The notes under the pieces were generated by a model. The model was not told where the DNA came from. It ran no database searches and saw only the letters and a program-made list of their open reading frames with translations. Source: an uncultured Capnocytophaga sp. (GTDB lineage Bacteria; Bacteroidota; Bacteroidia; Flavobacteriales; Flavobacteriaceae). Taken from it: a stretch of 64,000 nucleotides of DNA. A program made the position numbers and the translations under genes. The stretch spans positions 1 through 64,000 of the forward strand of contig NZ_CALHGG010000027.1 in assembly GCF_938029845.1 (NCBI RefSeq), written 5' to 3'. Shown here one piece after another: positions 17,750 through 26,006 of the stretch (positions are counted from its first letter, which is position 1; each line of letters starts with the position of its first letter).

Positions 17750-18841
17750 ATGAAAAAACTGATTCTTTCGGCTTTTATAGCCACAGCATTATTCATTTCC
17801 TCTTGTTCCAAAGATGGAGATGGTGGAGGCGGCAATAACAGTGGACTCCCTGGTACGCTCTATGTAGATTTTGCCACTGATGGTATCCAATCTTACAACT
17901 TCTCTAATGGCAAGCTCAGCAAGGTTACCAAAACAATGAATGGCCCTGGTATTACAGGTTGCGATATTACCTATGGTAGCAAGGAAATAGCACTGGCTAT
18001 CAGTACCGACCCCTCACGAGGCATTCAAGATACCCAAACTTTCTTGTTGCGACCTTTGGATGGTGACTATGTATGGTTTGCCTATGATAAACTGCCAAAA
18101 ACAGGCAATACCTTCTCATTTAGCTTTACCTATGAGCCTCAGGAATTCTACAAGAGATGTATCATTCGCCTCTCTCCTAATAAGAAATTCATTGCGGTTG
18201 ATTCCTATCACTGGGACGAGCGTGGGGTGCTCTTACTCAATACTGAGACAGGTAAGCTCATAGCTGACTTTACTGAGGGGCTCACCCGCGATGATTTGAG
18301 CTACCAAAGCACCCCTGTATGGACACTGAATAATGAGATGTATAGTGCCATCAAGGGGGTATTATACCGCTGGAAGGAGGCATACGGAAACCGTGTAGAA
18401 AAAGTACTTACACTCAACGAAGGCAAAGGCGCCAGCTATGTAACTGTAAATCCACAAGGTACTCGTGTAGCTTTTCGCTATAACAAACATCTTTGGGTAC
18501 AGAACATAGATGGTAGCAACTTGCACCAAATAACCACTTCTCAGCTCACAGGGTCTGATAAGGCGGATGGTGAATATCACCCTGTATTCTCCCCCGATGG
18601 AAAGTATATTGCTTTTGTAGGGGCTCCAAGCGTTGGTCGTGGTTGGACAGACTATGATCCCTTGCAACCCAGCTACGGAGGGGTGCATGTAACAGGTGGT
18701 TCCTATGGCTATGTGTTTGTCATTCGTGATGATGGCAAACTCTATGACCTCGAAAACGACAAAAGTGGCTTTATCGTCCTACGCCAAGGAGGAGGCATAC
18801 ATGGGGTACCCTCTTACTTCAGCGGGATGATGTGGAGGTAA
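17750..18841 (+). CDS. Beta-propeller lipoprotein, paralogue 3 of 3
   Basis: 363 residues from the ATG at 17750 (MKKLILSAFIATALFISSCS); four codons upstream in frame come from an intergenic 7-bp repeat and are not needed. The lipobox is FISSC. The body matches paralogue 2 nearly residue for residue in blades 1, 3 and 4. Differences cluster in the segment after the second strand (STDPSRGIQDTQ versus IVPLSVGVVQDTQ) and before the C-terminus (GGVHVTGGSYGY). Those patches may be surface loops under diversification. It faces the first metallopeptidase tail to tail, sharing a bidirectional terminator. Confidence 0.85.
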   Translation: MKKLILSAFIATALFISSCSKDGDGGGGNNSGLPGTLYVDFATDGIQSYNFSNGKLSKVTKTMNGPGITGCDITYGSKEIALAISTDPSRGIQDTQTFLLRPLDGDYVWFAYDKLPKTGNTFSFSFTYEPQEFYKRCIIRLSPNKKFIAVDSYHWDERGVLLLNTETGKLIADFTEGLTRDDLSYQSTPVWTLNNEMYSAIKGVLYRWKEAYGNRVEKVLTLNEGKGASYVTVNPQGTRVAFRYNKHLWVQNIDGSNLHQITTSQLTGSDKADGEYHPVFSPDGKYIAFVGAPSVGRGWTDYDPLQPSYGGVHVTGGSYGYVFVIRDDGKLYDLENDKSGFIVLRQGGGIHGVPSYFSGMMWR

Positions 18842-18862
18842 TTATAAAGAAATTAAGGTAAT

Positions 18863-18907
18863 AAGGTAAAAAGTAAAGACCTAATAGGTGCTTTTACTTT
18901 TTACCTT
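18863..18907. terminator. Bidirectional terminator between lipoprotein and metallopeptidase genes
   Basis: AAGGTAAAAAGTAAA (18863-18877) pairs perfectly with TTTACTTTTTACCTT (18893-18907) around a 15-nt loop. It lies between convergent stop codons, and T-rich (plus) or A-rich DNA flanks it. It is the same stem family as the hairpins at 129 and 12311. Confidence 0.65.
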
Positions 18908-18914
18908 TTACTTT

Positions 18915-21900
18915 TTATTTTAGGTAAAGGAATCCTTTCTTTAGTTGTTTTTCTCCATGTTGGGTATAGTTCATTATATAGAAATAAGTTCCTGAAGGAA
19001 GACGTTGACCTCTTCCCACTACACCACTTACATTAGCATAGCCTAGGAATAGCTCTCCATTGTTCTGATAATGAGCACTCTCATAGACTACTAAGCCCAT
19101 TTCGTTAAAGATAAGCAACTCTATAGGAGTATTAGGATCCGTATTTTCTACTTTAAAATAGTTTTCACCTCCCCCCTCTACAGAAACACCATTATATACC
19201 ACTACCTCTAATTGTGGCACAGCATCTGGGGTAGGCTCGGGTGTTGGCACTGGCTTTGGCTCAGGTGTGGGCGCTGGCTTGGGTTCCGGTGTAGGCGCTG
19301 GCTTTGGCTCCGGAGTAGGCGTTGGCTTGGGTTCCGGTGTAGGCGCTGGCTTTGGCTCGGGTGTGGGTGCTGGCTTGGGTTCCGGTATGGGCGCTGGCTT
19401 GGGCTCAGGTGTGGGCGCTGGCTTGGGTTCCGGAGTCGGCGCTGGCTTAGGTTCCGGTGTGGGTGCTGGCTTTGGTTCCGGTGTAGGCGCTGGCTTTGGT
19501 TCCGGAGTAGGTGCTGGCTTTGGTTCCGGAGTAGGCGCTGGCTTGGGTTCCGGAGTCGGCATTGGCTTGGGTTCCGGAGTAGGCGCTGGCTTGGGTTCCG
19601 GAGTAGGCGCTGGCTTAGGCTCGGGTGTGGGTGCTGGCTTGGGTTCCGGAGTAGGCGTTGGCTTGGGTTCCGGAGTAGGCGCTGGCTTGGGTTCCGGTGT
19701 GGGCGCTGGCTTGGGTTCCGGTGTGGGTGCTGGCTTAGGTTCCGGTGTAGGCACTGGCTTAGGTTCCGGTGTAGGCACTGGCTTTGGCTCTGGAGTAGGC
19801 TCGGGTGTTGGCGCTGGCTTGGGTTCCGGAGTAGGTGCTGGCTTAGGTTCCGGAGTAGGCGCTGGCTTGGGTTCCGGTGTTGGCACTGGCTTTGGCTCCG
19901 GTGTGGGTGCTGGCTTAGGTTCCGGTGTAGGCACTGGCTTTGGCTCGGGTGTTGGCGTTGGTTTCTCGTCTGCTTTGGGGTCAATGGTAATAATCTGTTC
20001 ATAACGATTTTCATTATGAGCAGCATCTTCAGCAAACCATACATTGCGTTCTCCTATCTTTTTACCTTGTTTGTCATAGATAGGTTCAGAACTTGAGGAA
20101 ACATCTACTCGAGAATCACAATTATCTGTAGCTGTAAGGGTAGGTTTGAAAGGTATTTCACTCTCATCCTTTACGGTTAGGTTGGGGGGATAGGATGAAA
20201 ATTCGGGACGCTGGGTGTCTTTCAAGAAAATTTGCTGAACATGACGGATAGCGGGGGCATCAGTCGCATAAGCCGTCCATACTCGGGTGAGCTTGTAGGC
20301 TTCTTTATCGCCTTCGGTCATTTCTTCCTCGTATTCTATCTCAACTGAATCACTGCCTTCTGCTTGCAACGTAGCTTTAGGAGGAATCTCCCCTCGGCAT
20401 TGTACATGTATATCTTGGGGAAGATCTCCTACAAAATGTAGGGTCTTGGTAGGTATTTCCTTTTCAAAATAGATATATTGGACAAAAGTAGCTTTGTTTT
20501 TACATTTATCGGTAGCTACCCAACGGCGCAGTATATAGTCGGGATGTGTTTCTTCTGAAAAAGAAACCTCTGCTTTTTTGTTCCTACATTCACCATGATC
20601 AGATTTGGCTGTTACCTCTGCTCTTTCAGGTATTTCCGTCCTTTTTACGGTAATGATAGGTTTAGGCAAATTATAGAAGATGATACTCGAACTCAACATA
20701 TCCAGCGTATAGGGCTTATCTGGATAGACTGCATAAGCTATATGATCCAGTACTTCTATCTTGAAGGTACCTCCCACAAAACCAGCATACTTGCCCTTTG
20801 CTTTTGCTTGAGGGAAAATCACGGTTGCCTGGCCACTATTGGGGACTCCTTCTGCTAAGACATAGTCATAGGTCTTTCCCTCGTTATCTGAGAAAAGAAT
20901 ACGTACCTTACTATCGGGAGCAAATAGCTTCTTATCTACATTCCAGTGCAGGGTAACATTCTCTCCTCGCTTATATCTAACTGATCTGCTTTCTCCTATA
21001 ATACTTGTAATCCTAAAAGGCGTTCCTTCTGTTATTTGTACTTTGGTCTGATACACATCATAGAGAGGCGTATGAGGCTTGCCCGCTTTATAAGCTCCTA
21101 TGGAACCATCACATACCCCTAACCAAAAAGTAAAGTCCCCTGTTTCGTATTCATTAGTGAATTTGTAAGGAACTTCTTTCCATTCATTTGTACTTTTATC
21201 CTTAGTATATGGACGATAGAAAGCAATTTTATTATTCGTAGTAGGACGGTCAGAAGGGAAACGTGCCTTACCAAACACTTTAAAATCAGCCTGATGCGCC
21301 ATATAAAATAAGGGGTCTCCATCGGGATCACTCGCTTCTATGGTAAATTGGAAATAAGTATTAGGAGGCAAGGTATAGCTTTTTTTGAGTTTGCTACGGT
21401 CAATCATCGGTGCCTTGTTATCAGAGGGTTCCCCATAAGGGATATTGGGCTGAGGAAGACCCACGAGCTGGGTACGTGCCTTATCGGCATAATAGGCATC
21501 ATGCAGATTGGTACGATTATGAATGGTATAGATAGAAGGCAAGGAAAAATAAGTGCCATAAGGGTCATTGATATAACTCATAATAGAGTTACCCCTATCG
21601 GGTTCGGTAAAGGAAGAGGCAGTAGCTCCTCCTATGGTAAAGGTATGTGCGGAACCCAATAGGTGTCCAAGTTCATGGAGAATGATATAAAACTCCTCAT
21701 TGGCCACACAACCTCCCTTGAGCTTACCTGTAATCTCTCCCAGATGTGCCAATCCTCGATTGTCCTTATATACAGAAAAGACAATACCTGCATCGTAATT
21801 CTCCTCTCCTATAAGTTTATTAAACGCATCTGTAGCCGTATTTACAACGGTACGTACCAGCGGCTTATCGGGATAGACTTCTTTTTCCTTAGTATCTCGG

Positions 21901-22556
21901 ATGAGGCGTGCATCATCTACTAATTCAAATTGGTAACCCAACTCCCGTCCACATACCTCATTAAGTTTAGTTTGTACATCGGTCATAAAGGCCTTGACCA
22001 GTTCCATACGTCCCCGACAGTGCCCTTTGTAAAAGCTATAATCTATCAGCATGGCCAAACGGAAAGTCCTCAGTACATGCACATTATACAGTACTCGTTT
22101 GTCCTCAGAAGGAAGCGATTCTTCCGCCAAGATAGTACCAGGAGCCAGACGCATAGGCAGCATTGCCCGCTGAGAGGTTGCTCCATTGGCACAAGCCTCA
22201 CAGGAGGTATGCAACTCTTGTGGGCTTACCTTAAGCTGCCCCTTGTCATCTGAGAGGGAATAAGTATGTCCGTTCTGCCATACCTCTCCCGATAAAGTAG
22301 TGTCATTCATAGAGATACTACCAGAAAACACCCCTTCATGATAGGCTACAAAACTGCGATACCCCTCAGAGGAAAGTGTATTGTGTCGTTCCACCCACTC
22401 CAAAGGAAGACTTCCCTGAGGGGTGGGTACTGCCCACTGCAAATGAGTGGCTTTGGAGAAATGTGCTATGACAGCACTCGTTTTCTCTTGACCATAGAGC
22501 GCTGAAAAACAATACCCTATAAGCAACCAAAAACTAAAACTATGAACTGTTTTCAC
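18915..22556 (-). CDS. T9SS-exported reprolysin-like zinc metallopeptidase with Pro-rich repeat linker, paralogue 1
   Basis: A predicted secreted or surface protease of 1213 residues, taking the GTG at 22554-22556 as start. That gives [20 protein letters not shown], which aligns with the start of paralogue 3; a TTG 14 codons earlier is less likely. In order: signal peptide; a propeptide-like region to about 150; a metallopeptidase domain with [11 protein letters not shown] near 294 and the downstream Met-turn NSIMSY; an Ig-like segment; two HYR-like beta domains (around 680-860); about 30 copies of the octapeptide PTPEPKPA; and a type B T9SS sorting domain with [11 protein letters not shown] and [12 protein letters not shown], ending KGFLYLK. 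It should leave the cell through SprA. Substrates are unknown. Confidence 0.88.
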   Translation of the reverse strand: MKTVHSFSFWLLIGYCFSALYGQEKTSAVIAHFSKATHLQWAVPTPQGSLPLEWVERHNTLSSEGYRSFVAYHEGVFSGSISMNDTTLSGEVWQNGHTYSLSDDKGQLKVSPQELHTSCEACANGATSQRAMLPMRLAPGTILAEESLPSEDKRVLYNVHVLRTFRLAMLIDYSFYKGHCRGRMELVKAFMTDVQTKLNEVCGRELGYQFELVDDARLIRDTKEKEVYPDKPLVRTVVNTATDAFNKLIGEENYDAGIVFSVYKDNRGLAHLGEITGKLKGGCVANEEFYIILHELGHLLGSAHTFTIGGATASSFTEPDRGNSIMSYINDPYGTYFSLPSIYTIHNRTNLHDAYYADKARTQLVGLPQPNIPYGEPSDNKAPMIDRSKLKKSYTLPPNTYFQFTIEASDPDGDPLFYMAHQADFKVFGKARFPSDRPTTNNKIAFYRPYTKDKSTNEWKEVPYKFTNEYETGDFTFWLGVCDGSIGAYKAGKPHTPLYDVYQTKVQITEGTPFRITSIIGESRSVRYKRGENVTLHWNVDKKLFAPDSKVRILFSDNEGKTYDYVLAEGVPNSGQATVIFPQAKAKGKYAGFVGGTFKIEVLDHIAYAVYPDKPYTLDMLSSSIIFYNLPKPIITVKRTEIPERAEVTAKSDHGECRNKKAEVSFSEETHPDYILRRWVATDKCKNKATFVQYIYFEKEIPTKTLHFVGDLPQDIHVQCRGEIPPKATLQAEGSDSVEIEYEEEMTEGDKEAYKLTRVWTAYATDAPAIRHVQQIFLKDTQRPEFSSYPPNLTVKDESEIPFKPTLTATDNCDSRVDVSSSSEPIYDKQGKKIGERNVWFAEDAAHNENRYEQIITIDPKADEKPTPTPEPKPVPTPEPKPAPTPEPKPVPTPEPKPAPTPEPKPAPTPEPKPAPTPEPTPEPKPVPTPEPKPVPTPEPKPAPTPEPKPAPTPEPKPAPTPEPKPTPTPEPKPAPTPEPKPAPTPEPKPAPTPEPKPMPTPEPKPAPTPEPKPAPTPEPKPAPTPEPKPAPTPEPKPAPTPEPKPAPTPEPKPAPIPEPKPAPTPEPKPAPTPEPKPTPTPEPKPAPTPEPKPAPTPEPKPVPTPEPTPDAVPQLEVVVYNGVSVEGGGENYFKVENTDPNTPIELLIFNEMGLVVYESAHYQNNGELFLGYANVSGVVGRGQRLPSGTYFYIMNYTQHGEKQLKKGFLYLK
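19229..19962 (-). repeat. Coding tandem repeat, about 30 units of 24 bp (PTPEPKPA)
   Basis: The array encodes about 30 octapeptides of the form xPTPEPKP, where x is Ala, Val, Thr or Met. One unit is shortened and fused ([11 protein letters not shown]), and one Thr is changed to Ile. Silent differences between units show it is not a sequencing collapse. Such arrays change copy number easily by slippage. Confidence 0.9.
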
Positions 22557-22592
22557 AACAAATATTTTTGTTAATAATGAATTATCAATGTA

Positions 22593-22680
22593 AATCAATA
22601 GTTAAAACATTATTAGCTAACTATCTAAGAAGCAATTTATTGCGTCTTGATGAATTGGACTATACAAATTGTTTTTCTAC
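22593..22680 (+). repeat. MITE-like element, copy 4 (internally deleted)
   Basis: Left flank AATAGTTAAAACATTATTAG, then a single remaining palindrome (AAGCAATTTATTGCGTCTT, 22629-22648), then right flank GAATTGGACTATACAAATTG. Both outer flanks of copy 2 are kept, but the second palindrome and the spacer are missing. This defines the true element borders. Confidence 0.65.
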
Positions 22681-22736
22681 TATTGATTTGCGTTATCAAT
22701 AATGAATGTTCAGAGATATAAATCACTTTACTTTTT

Positions 22737-22836
22737 ACCCATATACTCAAGCTCTAAGTATTCGCTTGGCTTTACTTTTTACCTTTTACTCACATACCCA
22801 AGCCCCATGTATTCGTTTTGCTTTACTTTTTACCTT
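22737..22836 (-). repeat. Stop-codon-associated hairpin repeat, two tandem diverged copies
   Basis: It follows the stop of the metallopeptidase gene at 22844. On the minus strand one copy reads GCCAAGCGAATACTTAGAGC then TTGAGTATATGGGT. The other reads GCAAAACGAATACATGGGGC then TTGGGTATGTGAGT. The stem CAAGC/GCTTG of the first copy differs from CCAGC/GCTGG of copies elsewhere by a paired change. Confidence 0.5.
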
Positions 22837-22843
22837 TTATCTT

Positions 22844-25366
22844 TTATTTTAGGTAAAGGTATCCCTTTCTTGTCTCCTGTTTTCCGTTATGAGTATAGGA
22901 AAGTATATAGAAATAAGTACCTGAGGGGAGGCTCTGACCGCTGGTGATAACACCTTTTACATTGGCATAGCCTCGGAATATGTCTCCATTTTGTTGATAA
23001 TCCGCATTTTCATAAACTATCAAGCCCATTTCGTTAAAAATAATCACCTTTATAGGTGTATTGGGATCGGTATTTTCTACTTTAAAATAGTTTTCACCTC
23101 CACTTTCTATAGAAACCGCATTATATATTATAATTTCTTGAGAATCAGGTGTCGGCGCAGGTTTAGGTGATGGCTCGGGAGTCGGTGCAGGGTTGGGTGC
23201 TGGCTCGGGAGTCGGTACAGGTTTAGGCGTTGGCTCGGGTGTCGGTGCTGGCTTGGGTGCTGGCTTGGGAGTCGGTACGGGGTTAGGCGTTGGCTCAGGA
23301 GTCGGTGCGGGGTTAGGCGTTGGCTCGGGAGTCGGTGCGGGGTTAGGCGTTGGCTCGGGAGTCGGTGCAGGTTTAGGAGTTGGTGCGGGCTTGGGCGTTG
23401 GCTCAGGGGTTGGTGCGGGCTTGGGCGTTGGCTCAGGGGTTGGTGCTGGCTTGGGCGTTGGCTCTGGAGTCGGTGCAGGTTTGGGCGATGGCTCGGGTGT
23501 CGGCGCAGGTTTGGGTGCTGGCTCGGGTGTCGGTGCGGGTTTAGGAGTCGGTACAGGTTTAGGTGCTGGCTCGGGAGTCGGCGCAGGTTTGGGTGCTGGC
23601 TCGGGAACTGGCGCAGGGTTAGGCGTTGGCTCGGGAGTCGGTGCAGGTTTAGGTGATGGCTCGGGTGTTGGTGCGGGTTCTTGTTTTTTAGGATTGATAG
23701 TAATCACTTGAGTATGGATAGCCTGATTGCCACAAGAGTCAGTAGCAAGCCATTGATAAGTGATTTTTGTGAGTTTGCCCTCATTTCTTTCCTCCGTTAC
23801 TGAAGGGGTTACTGTAGGAATACTACAAGGACCTACCGCTCTAAGTGTAGCTTGAGTAGGAAGGGGCTGCCCCTCCTCTATGGTTATATCCTGAGGTAAA
23901 GGAGTCACAAAGGCAAGTGGCAAGTCGTCCTCTTTTTCGAGGATAAATCCACCTCCTACTTTAGGGTTCTCATCGGTAACGGCAAAGGCTATATGGTCTA
24001 TCACCTCTATCTTAATCACTCCTGCACCTACCTCAAGCCCTGAAGTACCATAGGACTTCTTTCCTATAGGAATATTAGGCAGGGTAACCTCATAACTACC
24101 TGTATTCTCCACTTCATCAGCTAGAAGATAAGGATAGGTCTGTCCATGGTCATCGGAGAGCAAGATACGCACCTTAGTCCCTTCAAAAATAGGTTTGTCC
24201 ACCGACCAAGTAAGGGTAAGTTTGCTACCTCCCCTATAAGTCTTATTAGCAGTAGAGGTTGTCATTTTAAAAGGTGTTCCTTCTGTGACAGCTACTTGGG
24301 TTTCTGCCAAATCGTATTGGGTAATATAATCCGTGCCACTATGCGGCTGGGCATCACTTACGCCTAACCAAAAGGTAAAAGTACTCGTTTGCTGCTGATG
24401 AATCCAACTATTGGCTACCTCACTACCTGTGTGCTTATGGTACTGTCGCTTAAAGGCTACCGAAGGTATGGTAGTAGGTTGGGGAATGGTATATTGTGCT
24501 ACGGAAGTCTCCTCGCCTAAGCGTACATCATGTTGCTCTGCCATATAATAAAGTTGCTGGCTATCGGGGTCAGTAGCAGGTATGGCAAAAGAGAAATAGG
24601 TGTCCTTCGGAAGGGTATAGCGCGGTTTTATTTGAGCCTTATCTATACGAGGCGGGGCGGAAGCAAAGGAAATATCTTTGGTACGATGTCCCGCCTGCTC
24701 ACTGAGGTATCGACGAATCAACTCAATACTGGAGAGAGAAAAGAAATCCCTTGGGTTACCCGAACTCATGACTGATTGGCCTTTGTCGTATTCCGTTTTT
24801 TCACTCGCATAGTCAAAATTCATTCCACTAAAAGTATGACGTGCTCCAAATAGGTGCCCTATTTCATGAGCAATCACCTCTTTGGTAGGTACTGCTACTG
24901 CGGCCCCCTTATGCTCATTGTGATATACACCTCCAATATGGGAAAGTCCTCGCAGTACCATGCTTTTCCTATTATTTGTAAAATAGGTTACACAGATACC
25001 TATATCATAGTTCTCACTACCTATAAGGTTATTGATCGCCTCTGTAGCCAGTCCTATAATATAGCTGGCATTGTGTTGGCGCCTAAAGACTTCTTTCTCA
25101 GGATCAGTTATAATGAGTCGTTCATCCTTTACCAACTCAAAACGTACCCCAATATCTCGCATATACATTTGGTTAAGAAAGTGTTCTGTTTCTTGCCAAA
25201 ACTGTTTTACCTTCTCGGTATCCTTTTCAAAAAGCCAACTGCTATACGTATTATAGGGTATATTGATTGCTAAGCGATAAACTCTTAGGGTTTGCGTATT
25301 GGCAATAGTTGGTTGTGCACTTAGCCGAGCAATCCCTAATAATAAAACACAAATAAAAAATCTCAT
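22844..25366 (-). CDS. T9SS-exported reprolysin-like zinc metallopeptidase, paralogue 2 (short form)
   Basis: An 840-residue paralogue with signal MRFFICVLLLGIARLSAQ and almost no propeptide: the catalytic domain begins about 10 residues after cleavage, whereas paralogues 1 and 3 have about 130 extra residues. The active site HEIGHLFGARH is at 167-177, with Met-turn QSVMSSG. An Ig-like segment, a single HYR-like domain, and about 18 decapeptide-type units (PTPEPxPKPA) follow, then the type B T9SS sorting domain ending KGYLYLK. The linker unit is 10 residues rather than 8. The gene starts 21 bp after the DUF417 gene stop and may be cotranscribed with it. Confidence 0.88.
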   Translation of the reverse strand: MRFFICVLLLGIARLSAQPTIANTQTLRVYRLAINIPYNTYSSWLFEKDTEKVKQFWQETEHFLNQMYMRDIGVRFELVKDERLIITDPEKEVFRRQHNASYIIGLATEAINNLIGSENYDIGICVTYFTNNRKSMVLRGLSHIGGVYHNEHKGAAVAVPTKEVIAHEIGHLFGARHTFSGMNFDYASEKTEYDKGQSVMSSGNPRDFFSLSSIELIRRYLSEQAGHRTKDISFASAPPRIDKAQIKPRYTLPKDTYFSFAIPATDPDSQQLYYMAEQHDVRLGEETSVAQYTIPQPTTIPSVAFKRQYHKHTGSEVANSWIHQQQTSTFTFWLGVSDAQPHSGTDYITQYDLAETQVAVTEGTPFKMTTSTANKTYRGGSKLTLTWSVDKPIFEGTKVRILLSDDHGQTYPYLLADEVENTGSYEVTLPNIPIGKKSYGTSGLEVGAGVIKIEVIDHIAFAVTDENPKVGGGFILEKEDDLPLAFVTPLPQDITIEEGQPLPTQATLRAVGPCSIPTVTPSVTEERNEGKLTKITYQWLATDSCGNQAIHTQVITINPKKQEPAPTPEPSPKPAPTPEPTPNPAPVPEPAPKPAPTPEPAPKPVPTPKPAPTPEPAPKPAPTPEPSPKPAPTPEPTPKPAPTPEPTPKPAPTPEPTPKPAPTPKPAPTPEPTPNPAPTPEPTPNPAPTPEPTPNPVPTPKPAPKPAPTPEPTPKPVPTPEPAPNPAPTPEPSPKPAPTPDSQEIIIYNAVSIESGGENYFKVENTDPNTPIKVIIFNEMGLIVYENADYQQNGDIFRGYANVKGVITSGQSLPSGTYFYILSYTHNGKQETRKGYLYLK
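23148..23676 (-). repeat. Coding tandem repeat, about 18 units near 30 bp (PTPEPxPKPA)
   Basis: Decapeptide units alternate Thr, Ser or Ala at the variable position and Lys or Asn before the last Pro. Three units are shortened to six residues (PTPKPA type). Composition is nearly pure Pro, Thr, Glu, Lys and Ala. Confidence 0.88.
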
Positions 25367-25387
25367 TTTTTAGTTATTATTCAAAAA

Positions 25388-25822
25388 CTACTTAGGTTTG
25401 TTCATACTTATCATTCCAAAGCCTAACATAGGAATATCTTTTAAGATAAAGAAATCGGTAACAGGAACTCCTTCTATATAGTAATAGGTTTTAGCAGAAG
25501 TAAAAAGAAAACTCAAAGTAATAAGAAAAGTAATCATACAACCTACAAAGGCTAATTTACGTACTATCGGAGAGAATATCCCTATTATCAGTGCTACTGC
25601 TATGGCTATCTCTATTACGCCTATGAAGTTGGAAACTCCTTGCAAACTTAAAATTTTATAAAGCCATGAGAGCAGGAAGCTATGTTCTACCAAAGGCTTA
25701 ATTCCCTCTGTTTCAGTGTGTGTAAACTTGAATACACCTATCCAAAGTAGAATAGTTGCCACTCCAAAAAGACTGATGTAATACCCTATTTTGTAACATA
25801 GGGCGGTACTGCTATTTTTCAT
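25388..25822 (-). CDS. DUF417 family membrane protein (RclC/YkgB-like)
   Basis: A 144-residue protein with four hydrophobic segments, similar in layout to RclC/YkgB of E. coli. Family signatures visible are LLWIGVFKFTHTETEGIKPL near residue 21, VSNFIGVIEIAIAVALIIG near 60, ITLSFLFTSAK near 98 and FFILKDIPMLGFG near 121. In E. coli the protein is induced by reactive chlorine species and thought to protect the envelope; the role here is inferred only. It is shorter than RclC because a soluble loop after the second helix is missing, which is common in Bacteroidota members. A -7 box TAACTTTG lies at 25846-25853. Confidence 0.75.
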   Translation of the reverse strand: MKNSSTALCYKIGYYISLFGVATILLWIGVFKFTHTETEGIKPLVEHSFLLSWLYKILSLQGVSNFIGVIEIAIAVALIIGIFSPIVRKLAFVGCMITFLITLSFLFTSAKTYYYIEGVPVTDFFILKDIPMLGFGMISMNKPK

Positions 25823-25845
25823 TTCTTGCGATTTATTACATATTG

Positions 25846-25853
25846 CAAAGTTA
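25846..25853 (-). promoter_or_regulatory. Candidate -7 box of the DUF417 gene
   Basis: TAACTTTG on the minus strand, 24 bp from the ATG. It may also drive the metallopeptidase gene downstream. Confidence 0.45.
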
Positions 25854-25935
25854 CGATTTTTTAAGTAAAAAATAAATAGTAAATAGTGAAAAAAATTATT
25901 AACCCAAAATTCAAAACTTAAAATCCAAAACTATT

Positions 25936-25976
25936 CCTGCCATTTTGTCAGCCTCATGAGTACGGCATTATCTTTG
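25936..25976 (+). promoter_or_regulatory. htpG promoter with imperfect inverted repeat
   Basis: A -33 TTTG (25944-25947), a 21-bp spacer and -7 TATCTTTG (25969-25976) form a strong consensus promoter. The inverted repeat CTGCCATTTTGTCAG (arms CTGCCA and TGTCAG, 5 of 6 paired, at about 25937-25951) overlaps the -33 box, where a heat-shock regulator could bind. The ATG at 26007 fits a leader of about 24 nt. Confidence 0.6.
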
Positions 25977-26006
25977 CTAAGAAGGAAAGAAAAAAAACGA
26001 ACATCT

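Noticed and set aside
19212-20096. Long plus-strand open frames opposite the Pro-rich repeat of metallopeptidase 1, encoding Gly-Val-Gly-Ala or Arg/Trp-rich repeats
   Set aside because: They are complements of the PTPEPKPA array. A 24-bp repeat without stops in one frame is open in several frames. No promoter, signal or independent start is evident, and the minus-strand gene is complete.
19229-23676. CRISPR array appearance of the regular repeats
   Set aside because: Units are contiguous without unique spacers and encode Pro-rich peptide in frame with the flanking domains; no cas genes are present.
23193-23711. Plus-strand collagen-like Gly-rich frame opposite metallopeptidase 2
   Set aside because: Same cause: antisense of the PTPEPxPKPA array.
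25956-26006. Upstream ATG extension of htpG
   Set aside because: It overlaps the -7 box, and the extra residues are not part of Hsp90 proteins, which start MKGQI or similar.
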